From HGM04593 sp045657945 (GTDB taxonomy: Bacteria; Bacteroidota; Bacteroidia; Bacteroidales; Bacteroidaceae), in the NCBI GenBank assembly GCA_045657945.1, contig JAZOUB010000040.1, positions 24,457-88,456 on the forward strand: a DNA stretch of 64,000 nt, in the 5' to 3' direction. The notes under the pieces were generated by a model, which was not told where the DNA came from, did not search any database, and saw nothing but the letters and a program-made list of their open reading frames with translations. A program made the position numbers and the translations under genes. Positions 23,490 through 31,603 of the stretch are shown here, in pieces (the stretch's first letter is position 1; every line of letters begins with the position of its first letter).

Positions 23490-25079
23490 ATGATTATGGA
23501 AGATACAAACACACCGAAAAGAAGGGCGCCTCGTCGTCAGGCTGCCGATAATACACCAAAGTTGAGCGATTATGGTCATGTACAGCCTCAGGCACTAGAG
23601 TTCGAGGAGGCAGTGCTTGGCGCGTTGATGATTGACAGCGATGCCATTGGACGTTTGGGCGGAATGCTCAAACCCGAATCGTTCTACGACAAACGCAACC
23701 AGTTGCTCTTTGAGGCCATACAGCAGATGGACCTCAACGACCGTCCTGTGGATATCCTCACTGTGACCGAGTTCTTGCGCAGCAAGGGCACGCTCGAAGA
23801 GGTCGGCGGTCCTGTTTATGTGGCGCAGCTCACAAGCAAGGTGGTGTCATCGGTGAACATTGAGTATCATGCCAACATCATTGCGCAGAAGAAACTGGCG
23901 CGTGACCTTATCCGCTTTACAAGCAAGACACAGACACAGGCCTTCGATGAGACACAGGATATTGACGAACTGATGCAGCAGGCAGAGTCGGAACTGTTCG
24001 AGATTTCGGGCAGCAAGATGAAGAAGGATTACACGCAGATTAACCCTGTAATCCGTCAGGCATACGACCAGATTATCACTGCTTCGAAGAATACCAGCGG
24101 TATCAGTGGTTTGAGTACCGGTTATCACCGTCTCGACAAAGTTCTCTCGGGTTGGCAGCCAACCGACCTCATTATCCTTGCAGCACGTCCTGCGATGGGT
24201 AAGACTGCGTTTGCCCTTTCGCTCGTGCGTAACATGGCTATTGACCAGGGAATTCCTTGCGGTATGTTCTCGCTTGAGATGGGTAATGTGCAGCTCGTGC
24301 AGCGTCTCATCTGCAATGTGTGCCAGATACCAGGTGACAAGATCCGTAGCGGTCAGCTCGAGCGTTACGAGTGGGGACAGCTCGATAGCAAGATTGTTGC
24401 TCTTGAAAATGCACCTCTTTATATTGACGATACTCCGCAGCTCTCAGTGTTTGAGCTCCGTTCAAAGGCCCGCCGAATGGTGCGCGAGCATGGTGTGAAG
24501 ATGATATTCATTGACTACTTGCAGCTGATGACAGCCAACACCGGCAAGGGTAACCGTCAGGAGGAGATCAGTACCATCTCGCGTGCGCTCAAGGGATTGG
24601 CCAAGGAGTTGAATATTCCAATTATGGCGCTCAGTCAGTTGAACCGTAATGTCGAGGGGCGTGAAGGTCTCGAGGGCAAGCGTCCTCAGCTTAGTGACCT
24701 CCGTGAGTCGGGAGCCATTGAGCAGGATGCCGATATTGTTATGTTCGTTAACCGTCCCGAGTACTTCCACATCTACAAGGATGGCGACTTCGACTGGCGT
24801 GGCAAGGCCGAGATTATCATTGCAAAACACCGTAATGGTGGACTGGACAATGTGCCTTTGCTCTTCCGCAAGGAGTATGCTCGTTTCATGAACCTCGATG
24901 ACGAGACCCTTGCGCCACCTCCTGGTGATATGCCTGTAATGCGCGGTTCAAAGATGAATGTAGATATGACACCTCCCGAGCCCGATTATGTTCCCGAACT
25001 CCCAGACTATTTGCAGAACCCAGGTGCCGGGATGATGCCTCCAGGCCTGCAGGGCGGCGGAAATGAGGTGCCGTTCTAA
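23490..25079 (+). CDS. dnaB: Replicative DNA helicase
   Basis: The hexameric ring helicase of the replication fork. From ATG 23490 it has 529 residues (ATG 23496, two codons on, is equally possible). The N-terminal DnaB domain begins PQALEFEEAVLGALMID and a linker follows. The RecA-like C-domain has Walker A ARPAMGKTAFAL, the MFSLEM motif, Walker B IDYLQLM, SQLNR and SDLRESGAIEQDAD. The tail after AKHRNGG is Pro/Gly/Met-rich as in other Bacteroidales. No intein is present. Confidence 0.97.
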   Translation: MIMEDTNTPKRRAPRRQAADNTPKLSDYGHVQPQALEFEEAVLGALMIDSDAIGRLGGMLKPESFYDKRNQLLFEAIQQMDLNDRPVDILTVTEFLRSKGTLEEVGGPVYVAQLTSKVVSSVNIEYHANIIAQKKLARDLIRFTSKTQTQAFDETQDIDELMQQAESELFEISGSKMKKDYTQINPVIRQAYDQIITASKNTSGISGLSTGYHRLDKVLSGWQPTDLIILAARPAMGKTAFALSLVRNMAIDQGIPCGMFSLEMGNVQLVQRLICNVCQIPGDKIRSGQLERYEWGQLDSKIVALENAPLYIDDTPQLSVFELRSKARRMVREHGVKMIFIDYLQLMTANTGKGNRQEEISTISRALKGLAKELNIPIMALSQLNRNVEGREGLEGKRPQLSDLRESGAIEQDADIVMFVNRPEYFHIYKDGDFDWRGKAEIIIAKHRNGGLDNVPLLFRKEYARFMNLDDETLAPPPGDMPVMRGSKMNVDMTPPEPDYVPELPDYLQNPGAGMMPPGLQGGGNEVPF

Positions 25080-25298
25080 ACCGAACTGAAAGGTGAAAGC
25101 TGCGGTTAAGCGAGCGCAACGCAAGTTTACTTGCAAGTTGCACAGCGAGCGGAAGTAGGTTCAAGCGCACAAAGTGCGATTAAAGGTGTTTTTAGTTTTC
25201 CGCTTTAACCCCACTTCGTGTGGTTGAACCTCAGCTGCATTCGCTGTAAAACGTGAAAGCGAGCTTTCCGCTTCGCTCATTGGTGCGAGCTTTCCGAT
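25080..25298. repeat. Palindrome-rich intergenic mosaic with cloverleaf-like fold
   Basis: About 220 bp of nested inverted repeats after dnaB. At 25157-25231, AGGTTCAA pairs with TTGAACCT. It encloses CGCAC-AAA-GTGCG, ATTAAAG/CTTTAA and CCAC-TTCGT-GTGG, giving a three-arm cross. CAGCGA/TCGCTG may extend the base. Flanking it are GCAAGT-TT-ACTTGC (25121-25134) and GAAAGC-GA-GCTTTC. The left edge AACTGAAAGGTG recurs after pheT (30658-30700). No tRNA features (acceptor CCA, T-loop consensus) were found. Confidence 0.55.
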
Positions 25299-25355
25299 AC
25301 ATAAAAGAAAATCCGGCAGTGAGTAACACACTCATTGCCGGATTTTCTTTTATGT
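25299..25355. terminator. Bidirectional terminator between dnaB and trpS
   Basis: Twenty-bp perfect arms (starting ACATAAAAGAAAATCCGGCA) with an inner GTGAGT/ACTCAT extension. A-rich and T-rich outer parts make it work in both directions for the convergent genes. Confidence 0.9.
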
Positions 25356-25362
25356 AAGTTTT

Positions 25363-26454
25363 TTACTTTCCTTCAGCGAATTTCTTAGCCTGCTCTTCGA
25401 TGAGCTCCTTGTCCTCGAAGTAGTTGATTTTCATTGCGCGGCGCACATCGCCGAGTGTGTCGGCTGCTACGGCGCGTGCATTCTCGCAACCTTGTTGCAA
25501 CAATGCATATACCTCGTGGATTTTCTGCTCCCACTCCTTGCGGCGTGCACGTATCGGAGCAAGTTCCTCTTCAAGGATTGCGATGAGGAAACGCTTAACC
25601 TTAACATCACCCAAGCCACCACGCATGTAGTGAGCCTTCAACTCATCGAGGTTGGGGTATTCGGGCAAGTACTTCTCAAAGTGCTCGGGGCGGCAGAATG
25701 CGTCAAGGTATGTGAACACAGTATTGCCCTCAACCTTGCCCGGGTCTTGAACGCGGATGTGGTCGGGGTCGGTGTACATTGACATTACGCGCTGCTTGAG
25801 CTCCTCGGCAGTATCAGAGAGGTAGATGCAGTTGCCAAGTGACTTGCTCATCTTTGCCTTGCCGTCTGTTCCCGGCAAGCGTAGGCAGGCTGCGTTTGTA
25901 GGCAACAGAATCTCGGGCTCAACAAGCGTCTCACCATAGATGCCGTTGAAGCGGCGTGCAATTTCGCGTGCCTGCTCAATCATTGGTTGCTGGTCCTCAC
26001 CGGCTGGAACGGTTGTTGCGCGGAACGCTGTGATGTCCGATGCCTGGCTGATAGGGTAGGTAAAGAAACCAACGGGGATGCTTGTCTCGAAGTTGCGCAT
26101 CTGAATCTCGGTCTTCACGGTAGGGTTGCGCTGCAGGCGTGACACAGTAACAAGGTTCATGTAGTAGAACGCAAGCTCGCAGAGCTCGGGAACCTGTGAC
26201 TGGATGAATATTGTGCACTGCGCAGGGTCGATGCCTACCGACAGGTAGTCGAGTGCTACCTCAATGATGTTCTGACGCACCTTCTCGGGGTTGTCGGCAT
26301 TGTCGGTGAGTGCCTGCGCATCGGCAATCATAATGAAAATCTTGTCATACACACCCGAGTTCTGCAGTTCAACGCGGCGGCGCAATGAACCAACATAGTG
26401 TCCCAAGTGCAGGCGGCCTGTCGGGCGGTCGCCGGTAAGTATTATCTTGCTCAT
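25363..26454 (-). CDS. trpS: Tryptophanyl-tRNA synthetase
   Basis: A class Ic aminoacyl-tRNA synthetase charging tRNA(Trp). The 363-residue protein has the HIGH-like motif RPTGRLHLGHYVGS (residues 10-23), MIADAQALTDN, and KMSKSLGN near residue 203. It lacks the extended zinc domains of other subtypes, which is normal. A TATCTTCG box lies about 25 bp upstream of the start. It is monocistronic and convergent with dnaB. Confidence 0.96.
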   Translation of the reverse strand: MSKIILTGDRPTGRLHLGHYVGSLRRRVELQNSGVYDKIFIMIADAQALTDNADNPEKVRQNIIEVALDYLSVGIDPAQCTIFIQSQVPELCELAFYYMNLVTVSRLQRNPTVKTEIQMRNFETSIPVGFFTYPISQASDITAFRATTVPAGEDQQPMIEQAREIARRFNGIYGETLVEPEILLPTNAACLRLPGTDGKAKMSKSLGNCIYLSDTAEELKQRVMSMYTDPDHIRVQDPGKVEGNTVFTYLDAFCRPEHFEKYLPEYPNLDELKAHYMRGGLGDVKVKRFLIAILEEELAPIRARRKEWEQKIHEVYALLQQGCENARAVAADTLGDVRRAMKINYFEDKELIEEQAKKFAEGK

Positions 26455-26504
26455 AAATTTCTATTTTTTCTAATTTGACTGCGAAGATAACAATAATTTG
26501 CTTA

Positions 26505-26696
26505 TATTTGAGTAAACCTCGAATATATTTTAGCGAAAACCGCACTCCTTGAGGGAACTAAAGTTTCCGTCGTCGCAAACAACGCTCCCTCGCGTTGTCA
26601 CTGTGAAAAATACTGAAATCAATTTGTATTTCTCGCTCGTTTATGTTTATATTTGCCGATGTTGTTCAATTTAAAAAAGATTTACTATGAAAAAGT
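26505..26696 (+). repeat. Duplicated upstream segment, copy A
   Basis: About 190 bp, nearly identical to 27364-27552, starting at TTTGAGTAAACCTCG and running into the ATG of a small lipoprotein gene. Only a handful of substitutions and short indels separate the copies. It contains a CAACGC/GCGTTG hairpin and GGAACT/AGTTTCC pairing, which may form an mRNA leader structure. Confidence 0.85.
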
Positions 26697-27124
26697 GGAA
26701 TTTAATAACTGTTGTAGCTCTGTTTGGAATGTTTGTTTTTTGTAGCTGCGATAGTGGAAATGATAAAAATAGTGGTTTGATGGGTGTTTTTAAAGAGTTT
26801 GACAATGTCATGAACGAGGCTATTCAAAAGGTGAGGGTTGCTGAAAGTGTAAGGGAAATTGAGGCCATAGAAGATTGGGCTGACAATAAAATAGATATGC
26901 TTCAAGACAAACTTTATGCTGTGGGAAAGAAAAATCCTGAAGAGTGGAGAAGGGTGAACAGACAAATTGATGAAGGTTATGGTGAATATTACGAACGGAA
27001 TGAGGAATATCGTCTGTTGGAAAGTAAGTTTAGGGGGTTGTGTGAAAAACGCAGATCTGAACTGAGTGAATTGGAACGAAAAGGAAATGGCTCTCGTAGC
27101 GAATGGGGGGATCTTTGGGAATAA
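26687..27124 (+). CDS. Small lipoprotein of unknown function, paralog A
   Basis: Not recognised. The protein has 145 residues, with lipoprotein signal MKKWNLITVVALFGMFVFCSC and lipid-modified Cys in CSCDSG. The rest is highly charged and predicted helical (about 30-140), with coiled-coil-like Glu/Arg spacing and a common Bacteroidales pattern of small helical lipoproteins. It shares its upstream region and terminator type with the next gene, but the mature proteins have diverged strongly. Confidence 0.75.
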   Translation: MKKWNLITVVALFGMFVFCSCDSGNDKNSGLMGVFKEFDNVMNEAIQKVRVAESVREIEAIEDWADNKIDMLQDKLYAVGKKNPEEWRRVNRQIDEGYGEYYERNEEYRLLESKFRGLCEKRRSELSELERKGNGSRSEWGDLWE

Positions 27125-27145
27125 CTAGAATGTGATTCTGATATA

Positions 27146-27172
27146 GGCGGCTTCTTCGGGAGCCGCTTTTTT
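27146..27172 (+). terminator. Terminator after lipoprotein A
   Basis: Stem GCGGCT/AGCCGC with a TCTTCGGG-type loop, followed by six T. It is almost the same hairpin as at 27947-27979. Confidence 0.85.
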
Positions 27173-27207
27173 GTTACTAGGTTTTCCTTTGACAATATTT
27201 GGGGGTG

Positions 27208-27350
27208 ATAATATGGATGTTGCCCAAACGCTCGAATGTCATGCTGAGCGAAGTCGAAGCATCTAAAAATCGCATTAAATGGATTCTTCCTATCGTCAGG
27301 ATGACAATTTAGCGAAAGAAAGAATCATGAGTGAACTATTATATTATTGC
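27208..27350. mobile_element. MITE-like terminal-inverted-repeat element, copy 2
   Basis: About 143 bp. The left end ATAATATGGATGTTG and right end AGTGAACTATTATATTATT are diverged versions of the AATAATATAG...GTTGAC ends of copies 1 and 3. Internally, TGTCATGCTGAGCGAAGTCG (27237-) and CAGGATGACA (ending 27306) form the dispersed GCTGAGCGAAG hairpin. It lies between the two lipoprotein paralogs, 13 bp before the duplicated segment. Confidence 0.5.
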
Positions 27351-27363
27351 TTAAATTTGTTTG

Positions 27364-27552
27364 CATTTGAGTAAACCTCGAATATATTTTAGCGAAAACC
27401 GCACTCCTTGAGGGAACTAAAGTTTCCGTCGTCGCAAACAACGCTCCCTCGCGTTGTCACTGTGAAAAATACTGAAATCAATTTGTATTTCTCGCCGTTT
27501 ATGTTTATATTTGCTGATGTTGTTCAATTTAAAATGATTTACTATGAAAAAG
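27364..27552 (+). repeat. Duplicated upstream segment, copy B
   Basis: Second copy of the segment at 26505-26696, ending at the start codon of the second small lipoprotein gene. The high identity implies a recent duplication or gene conversion. Confidence 0.85.
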
Positions 27553-27915
27553 TTAGTTTATTTGATGTCTCTTGTTGCATTGCTGTTCTGTTATTCTTGT
27601 GATTCTTCGGAGAGTGGTGGCAAGAAGGAGAAATTTCTGTCTATTTGTGAGCAAGGTGTTAAGATTTATGAAGAGGGTATTGATAGAATGCATGCAGCGG
27701 AATATCCCGACGAATTTATGGAGATATGTGAAGTGTACGAACATCGATTAGATAAATGGGAGGAAAAGGCGGAAAATAGTTTTAGTGATGACGAGGCAGA
27801 GGAACTTTATGAAAGTGACTCGGAAGTGGCAAAAGCACATGATGAACTAAAAATAATCCAAGCGAAATTCTATAATATTAAGTATGAAAAAGAACTTGAA
27901 TTTGATGTATATTAA
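27544..27915 (+). CDS. Small lipoprotein of unknown function, paralog B
   Basis: Not recognised. The protein has 123 residues, with lipoprotein signal MKKLVYLMSLVALLFCYSC and Cys19 as the lipid site. The mature part is very acidic (for example WEEKAENSFSDDEAEELYESDSE) and helical. It shares promoter region, start context and terminator with paralog A, while the mature sequence is different apart from charge and helical character. Such lipoproteins are often surface or periplasmic accessory factors, but no role can be assigned. Confidence 0.75.
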   Translation: MKKLVYLMSLVALLFCYSCDSSESGGKKEKFLSICEQGVKIYEEGIDRMHAAEYPDEFMEICEVYEHRLDKWEEKAENSFSDDEAEELYESDSEVAKAHDELKIIQAKFYNIKYEKELEFDVY

Positions 27916-27946
27916 AATTGTTTTTTGACTTTTAATAAAGTTTGCA

Positions 27947-27979
27947 AAAAAGCGGCTTCTTCGGAGGCCGCTTTTGTTT
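27947..27979 (+). terminator. Terminator after lipoprotein B
   Basis: Stem AAAAGCGGC with GCCGCTTTT, loop TTCTTCGGAG, T-rich tail. It belongs to the same duplicated unit as the hairpin at 27146. Confidence 0.85.
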
Positions 27980-28064
27980 TACCGGTCTTTGTTGAAAAAC
28001 GCATTTTGTTGTTCTTTGCTCTTTATTTTCTCTCGCGTATATTCCTTATTTAAGAAAAAAAGTG

Positions 28065-28192
28065 TATTTTTGCAAATTAAAATGCGACGGTAGAGATACT
28101 TCGCTCCGCTCAGTATTACATTGCCGGTGGGCTTTATGCTGCGACGGTCATTGTGTCAATTTTGATTTGAAAAACAAAATAAAAACAGATAT
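28065..28192 (+). promoter_or_regulatory. pheT promoter and leader with 9-bp direct repeat
   Basis: TATTTTTG at 28065-28072 matches the -7 consensus; no -33 element is clear. The leader contains TGCGACGGT twice (28083-28091 and 28140-28148). The two copies flank a 48-bp piece with the dispersed motif ACTTCGCTCCGCTCAGTAT, as if that repeat had inserted with a target duplication. Confidence 0.5.
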
Positions 28193-30658
28193 ATGAACAT
28201 TTCTTACAATTGGCTTAAAGAGTATGTCGACTTCGACATGACACCCGAGGAGGTGTCGGCAGCGCTCACATCAATGGGTCTTGAGACCGATGGCGTTGAA
28301 GAGGTGCAGACTATCAAGGGCGGTCTCGAGGGTTTGGTTATTGGTGAGGTTCTCACTTGCGTTGACCACCCCGACAGCGACCACCTTCACATTACAACAG
28401 TGAATCTTGGCGACGGTAACCCCGTGCAGATTGTTTGCGGTGCGCCCAATGTGGCTGCCGGACAGAAGGTGGTTGTTGCAACCATCGGTACAAAGCTCTA
28501 CAGCGGCGACGAGTGCTTCACTATCAAGAAAGGCAAAATCCGTGGTGCCGAGTCTTACGGTATGATCTGTGCCGAGGATGAGATTGGTGTCGGCAAGAGC
28601 CACGATGGTATCATCGTTCTGCCAGCCGACGCTGTTCCCGGTACTCTTGCAAAGGATTACTACAACATAAAGAGCGACTACCTCATTGGAGTGGACATCA
28701 CTCCTAACCGTGCCGATGCATGCTCACACTATGGTGTGGCACGTGACCTCTACGCATATACAATGCAGAACAAGGGCGCGAGCGCATTGCGCCGTCCATC
28801 ATGCGATGGCTTCAAGGTTGACGACAACTCGCTCGAGATTGACATTGAGGTGCAGAACACCGAGGCTTGCATGCGCTATGCCGGTGTAACCGTTAAGGGG
28901 GTTACTGTTAAGGAGAGTCCCGAGTGGTTGAAGGAGAAGTTGCAGATTATCGGTCTTCGCCCAATCAATAACATCGTCGATATCACAAACTACATACTCC
29001 ACGCTTATGGTCAGCCGATGCACTGCTTCGATGCCGACAAGATCAAGGGTGGCAAGGTGGTTGTGCGCACATTCCCCGAGGGAACTTCATTCGTAACTCT
29101 CGACGGCGTTGAGCGTAAACTATCGGAGCGTGACCTCATGATTTGCAATGCTGAGGAGCCAATGTGTATTGCCGGTGTGTTCGGCGGTCTTGAGTCGGGT
29201 ACAACCGAGGAGACAAAGAATGTGTTCCTTGAGAGCGCATACTTCCACCCCACATGGGTGCGCAAGACATCGCGCCGTCACGCAGTGCAGACCGACTCTT
29301 CGTTCCGCTTTGAGCGCGGTACCGACCCCAATAATGTAATCTATGCATTGAAACAGGCTGCAATGCTCATCAAGGAACTTGCCGGCGGTACAATCTCAAT
29401 GGAGATAAAGGATATCTATCCTGCGCCTGTTGAGGATTTCAAGGTTGAGCTTGAGTATGAGTATGTGAACAACCTCATAGGTGTTGAACTGTCACACGAG
29501 ACAATCAAGAACATCGTTACATCACTCGAGATGAAGATTACAGCCGAGAGTGAGAAGGGCTTGACACTGCTTGTTCCTCCTTACCGCGTGGATGTTCAGC
29601 GTCCTTGCGATGTAGTTGAGGATATCCTGCGCATCTATGGCTACAACAATATCAATTTTGATACAACATTGCACTCTTCAATCATCACAAAGGGTGCCGA
29701 GGATAAGTCGCACAAGTTGCAGAACCTTATCTCGGAGCAGTTGGTTGGTTGTGGTTTCAATGAAATCCTGAACAACTCACTCACAGCTGCGGGTTACTAC
29801 GATGAGCTCGAGAGCTACAAGAGCGAGAACCTTGTACGTTTGATGAATCCGCTGAGCAACGACCTCAATGTGATGCGCCAGACAATGCTGTTCGGCGGTC
29901 TTGAGAGCATGCAGCGCAACATCAGCCGCAAGATTACAGACCTGAGCTTCTTTGAATTCGGTAACTGCTACCGCTTCGATGCCGACAAACGCGTTGAGGA
30001 GAAAATCCTTAGCCCCTACAGCGAGAGCTATCATCTTGCTCTTTGGATGACAGGCAACAACATCTCATCGTCTTGGATTGAGGCTGGCCGTCTACTTTCT
30101 GTGTATGACCTGAAGGCTGTTGTAGAGCACATCTTCGACCGTCTTGGTTTCAAGCCATCGATGCGTCTTGTTTCTACATTTGACAACGATATCTTCACTG
30201 CTGCAATCGAGGTTAAGGCTCAGAGCAACAAGAAGACCGTTGCACAGCTTGGTATCCTGCGCAAGAAGGTCGCAAAGCGCTTCGACATCGAAAGCGAGGT
30301 GTTCTATGCCGACATCAACTGGAGCGAACTCATGAAAGCTGTGAAGAGTGCCAAGATTGGCTATGCCGAGATTAGCAAGTATCCTGCCGTTAAGCGTGAC
30401 CTTGCATTGCTCATTGACAAGAATGTTACATTCGCGCAGATTGAGCAGGTGGCACGTGAGACCGAGAAGAAGCTGTTGAAGGCTGTTACATTGTTCGATG
30501 TATATGAGGGCAAGAACCTCGAGGAGGGCAAGAAGAGCTACGCAGTAAGCTTTGTACTCCAGGATGACAACCAGACATTGAACGACAAGGTCATTGACAA
30601 GACAATGGCTCGCTTGATGGAGAACTTCGAGAAGCGTCTTGGCGCCGTACAGAGATAA
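28193..30658 (+). CDS. pheT: Phenylalanyl-tRNA synthetase beta subunit
   Basis: The large subunit of the heterotetrameric PheRS that charges tRNA(Phe). The 821-residue length is typical. It has the N-terminal MNISYNWLKEYVDFDMTPEEV, the tRNA-binding OB domain (CVDHPDSDHLHITTVNLG, IVCGAPNV), B3/B4 editing domain, B5, a catalytic-like core (QTDSSFRFERGTDPNN) and the C-terminal anticodon-binding FDX-ACB domain (SKYPAVKRDLALLIDKNVTF). The alpha subunit gene is not adjacent, as is usual in Bacteroidales. Confidence 0.97.
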   Translation: MNISYNWLKEYVDFDMTPEEVSAALTSMGLETDGVEEVQTIKGGLEGLVIGEVLTCVDHPDSDHLHITTVNLGDGNPVQIVCGAPNVAAGQKVVVATIGTKLYSGDECFTIKKGKIRGAESYGMICAEDEIGVGKSHDGIIVLPADAVPGTLAKDYYNIKSDYLIGVDITPNRADACSHYGVARDLYAYTMQNKGASALRRPSCDGFKVDDNSLEIDIEVQNTEACMRYAGVTVKGVTVKESPEWLKEKLQIIGLRPINNIVDITNYILHAYGQPMHCFDADKIKGGKVVVRTFPEGTSFVTLDGVERKLSERDLMICNAEEPMCIAGVFGGLESGTTEETKNVFLESAYFHPTWVRKTSRRHAVQTDSSFRFERGTDPNNVIYALKQAAMLIKELAGGTISMEIKDIYPAPVEDFKVELEYEYVNNLIGVELSHETIKNIVTSLEMKITAESEKGLTLLVPPYRVDVQRPCDVVEDILRIYGYNNINFDTTLHSSIITKGAEDKSHKLQNLISEQLVGCGFNEILNNSLTAAGYYDELESYKSENLVRLMNPLSNDLNVMRQTMLFGGLESMQRNISRKITDLSFFEFGNCYRFDADKRVEEKILSPYSESYHLALWMTGNNISSSWIEAGRLLSVYDLKAVVEHIFDRLGFKPSMRLVSTFDNDIFTAAIEVKAQSNKKTVAQLGILRKKVAKRFDIESEVFYADINWSELMKAVKSAKIGYAEISKYPAVKRDLALLIDKNVTFAQIEQVARETEKKLLKAVTLFDVYEGKNLEEGKKSYAVSFVLQDDNQTLNDKVIDKTMARLMENFEKRLGAVQR

Positions 30659-30700
30659 ACTGAAAGGTTAAAACTGAAAGGTTAAAACTGAAAGGTGTCA
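30658..30700 (+). repeat. Triple tandem AACTGAAAGGT repeat after pheT
   Basis: AACTGAAAGGTTAAA occurs twice and AACTGAAAGGTGTCAGCTG once in tandem. The same string (AACTGAAAGGTGAAAGCTG) starts the mosaic after dnaB (25083 onward). Confidence 0.8.
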
Positions 30701-30742
30701 GCTGAATTTAAAATAAACAAATTACAAATTAAATAAATTATT

Positions 30743-31468
30743 ATGGGTAGAGCATTTGAATACCGTAAAGCAGCGAAATTGAAAAGATGGGGTAATATGG
30801 CACGCGTATTTACCCGTGTTGGAAAACAGATTGCCATTGCCGTTAAGGCCGGCGGTCCAGACCCAGATACAAACTCACACTTGCGCGCTATCATCGCCAA
30901 TGCAAAGCGTGAGAACATGCCAAAGGATAACATTGAGCGCGCTATCAAGAATGCGATGGGTAAGGATCAGAAGGACTACAAGGAGGTACCATACGAGGGT
31001 TATGGCCCATTCGGTATCGCAATCTTTGTAGATGCTGCAACTGACAACACCACACGTACTGTAGCCAATGTGCGCGCAGTCTTCAACAAGTTCGGTGGTA
31101 CACTTGGTACACAAGGTAGCCTTGACTTCATGTTTACACAGAAGAGCGTGTTCACATTCACAAAGAAGGGTGGCCTTGACATGGACGAGTTGATTCTCGA
31201 CCTCATTGACTACGGTGTAGAGGAGGAGTATGACGAGGAGGAGAACGAAATCACAATCTACGGTGATCCTAAGTCTTTCGGTGCAATCCAGAAGGCACTC
31301 GAGGAGAAGGGCTTTGAGATTACTGGTAGTGAGTTCACTCGCATCCCTAACGATTTGAAGGATGTTACTGATGAGCAGCGTGCAACTATCGACAAGATTG
31401 TTGAGCGCCTTGAGGAGGATGACGATGTGCAGAATGTGTATACAAATATGAAGCCTGTAGAGGAGTAA
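30743..31468 (+). CDS. yebC: YebC/PmpR family protein
   Basis: A 241-residue cytoplasmic protein of the YebC/TACO1 family, with start MGRAFEYRKAAKLKRWGNMARVFT, the GGPDPDTNSHLRAIIANAKRENMPKDNIERAI block and the YEGYGPFGIAIFVDAATDNTTRT core. The family was annotated as DNA-binding regulators; several members are now linked to translation, including relief of ribosome stalling on proline-rich stretches. The convergent neighbour carries a very proline-rich tail, which may be coincidence. It is preceded by an A/T-rich spacer and followed by hairpins. Confidence 0.93.
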   Translation: MGRAFEYRKAAKLKRWGNMARVFTRVGKQIAIAVKAGGPDPDTNSHLRAIIANAKRENMPKDNIERAIKNAMGKDQKDYKEVPYEGYGPFGIAIFVDAATDNTTRTVANVRAVFNKFGGTLGTQGSLDFMFTQKSVFTFTKKGGLDMDELILDLIDYGVEEEYDEEENEITIYGDPKSFGAIQKALEEKGFEITGSEFTRIPNDLKDVTDEQRATIDKIVERLEEDDDVQNVYTNMKPVEE

Positions 31469-31565
31469 AAATGTTAAAACAGCGAATTGCTGCGTTACGC
31501 TTGAACTTCGTTGTTTTGCCTCTCTACAAATTGGTTTTAGCGAACATTATCGCTGGAATGAATCG

Positions 31566-31597
31566 CAAGATGTCGCGTGCATGCACGCGACATCTTG
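31566..31597. terminator. 32-bp perfect palindrome, terminator of yebC
   Basis: CAAGATGTCGCGTGCA joined directly to its reverse complement, followed by TTTATGTTA. There is no loop spacer, so it would form a long hairpin or cruciform. A second hairpin AAAACAGCGAA/TTCGTTGTTTT lies at 31476-31517. Confidence 0.75.
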
Positions 31598-31603
31598 TTT
31601 ATG

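Noticed and set aside
25157..25231. tRNA gene suggested by a cloverleaf-like fold
   Set aside because: No anticodon-arm consensus, no T-loop GTTCGAATC-type block in position and no acceptor-stem geometry; better described as nested palindromes.
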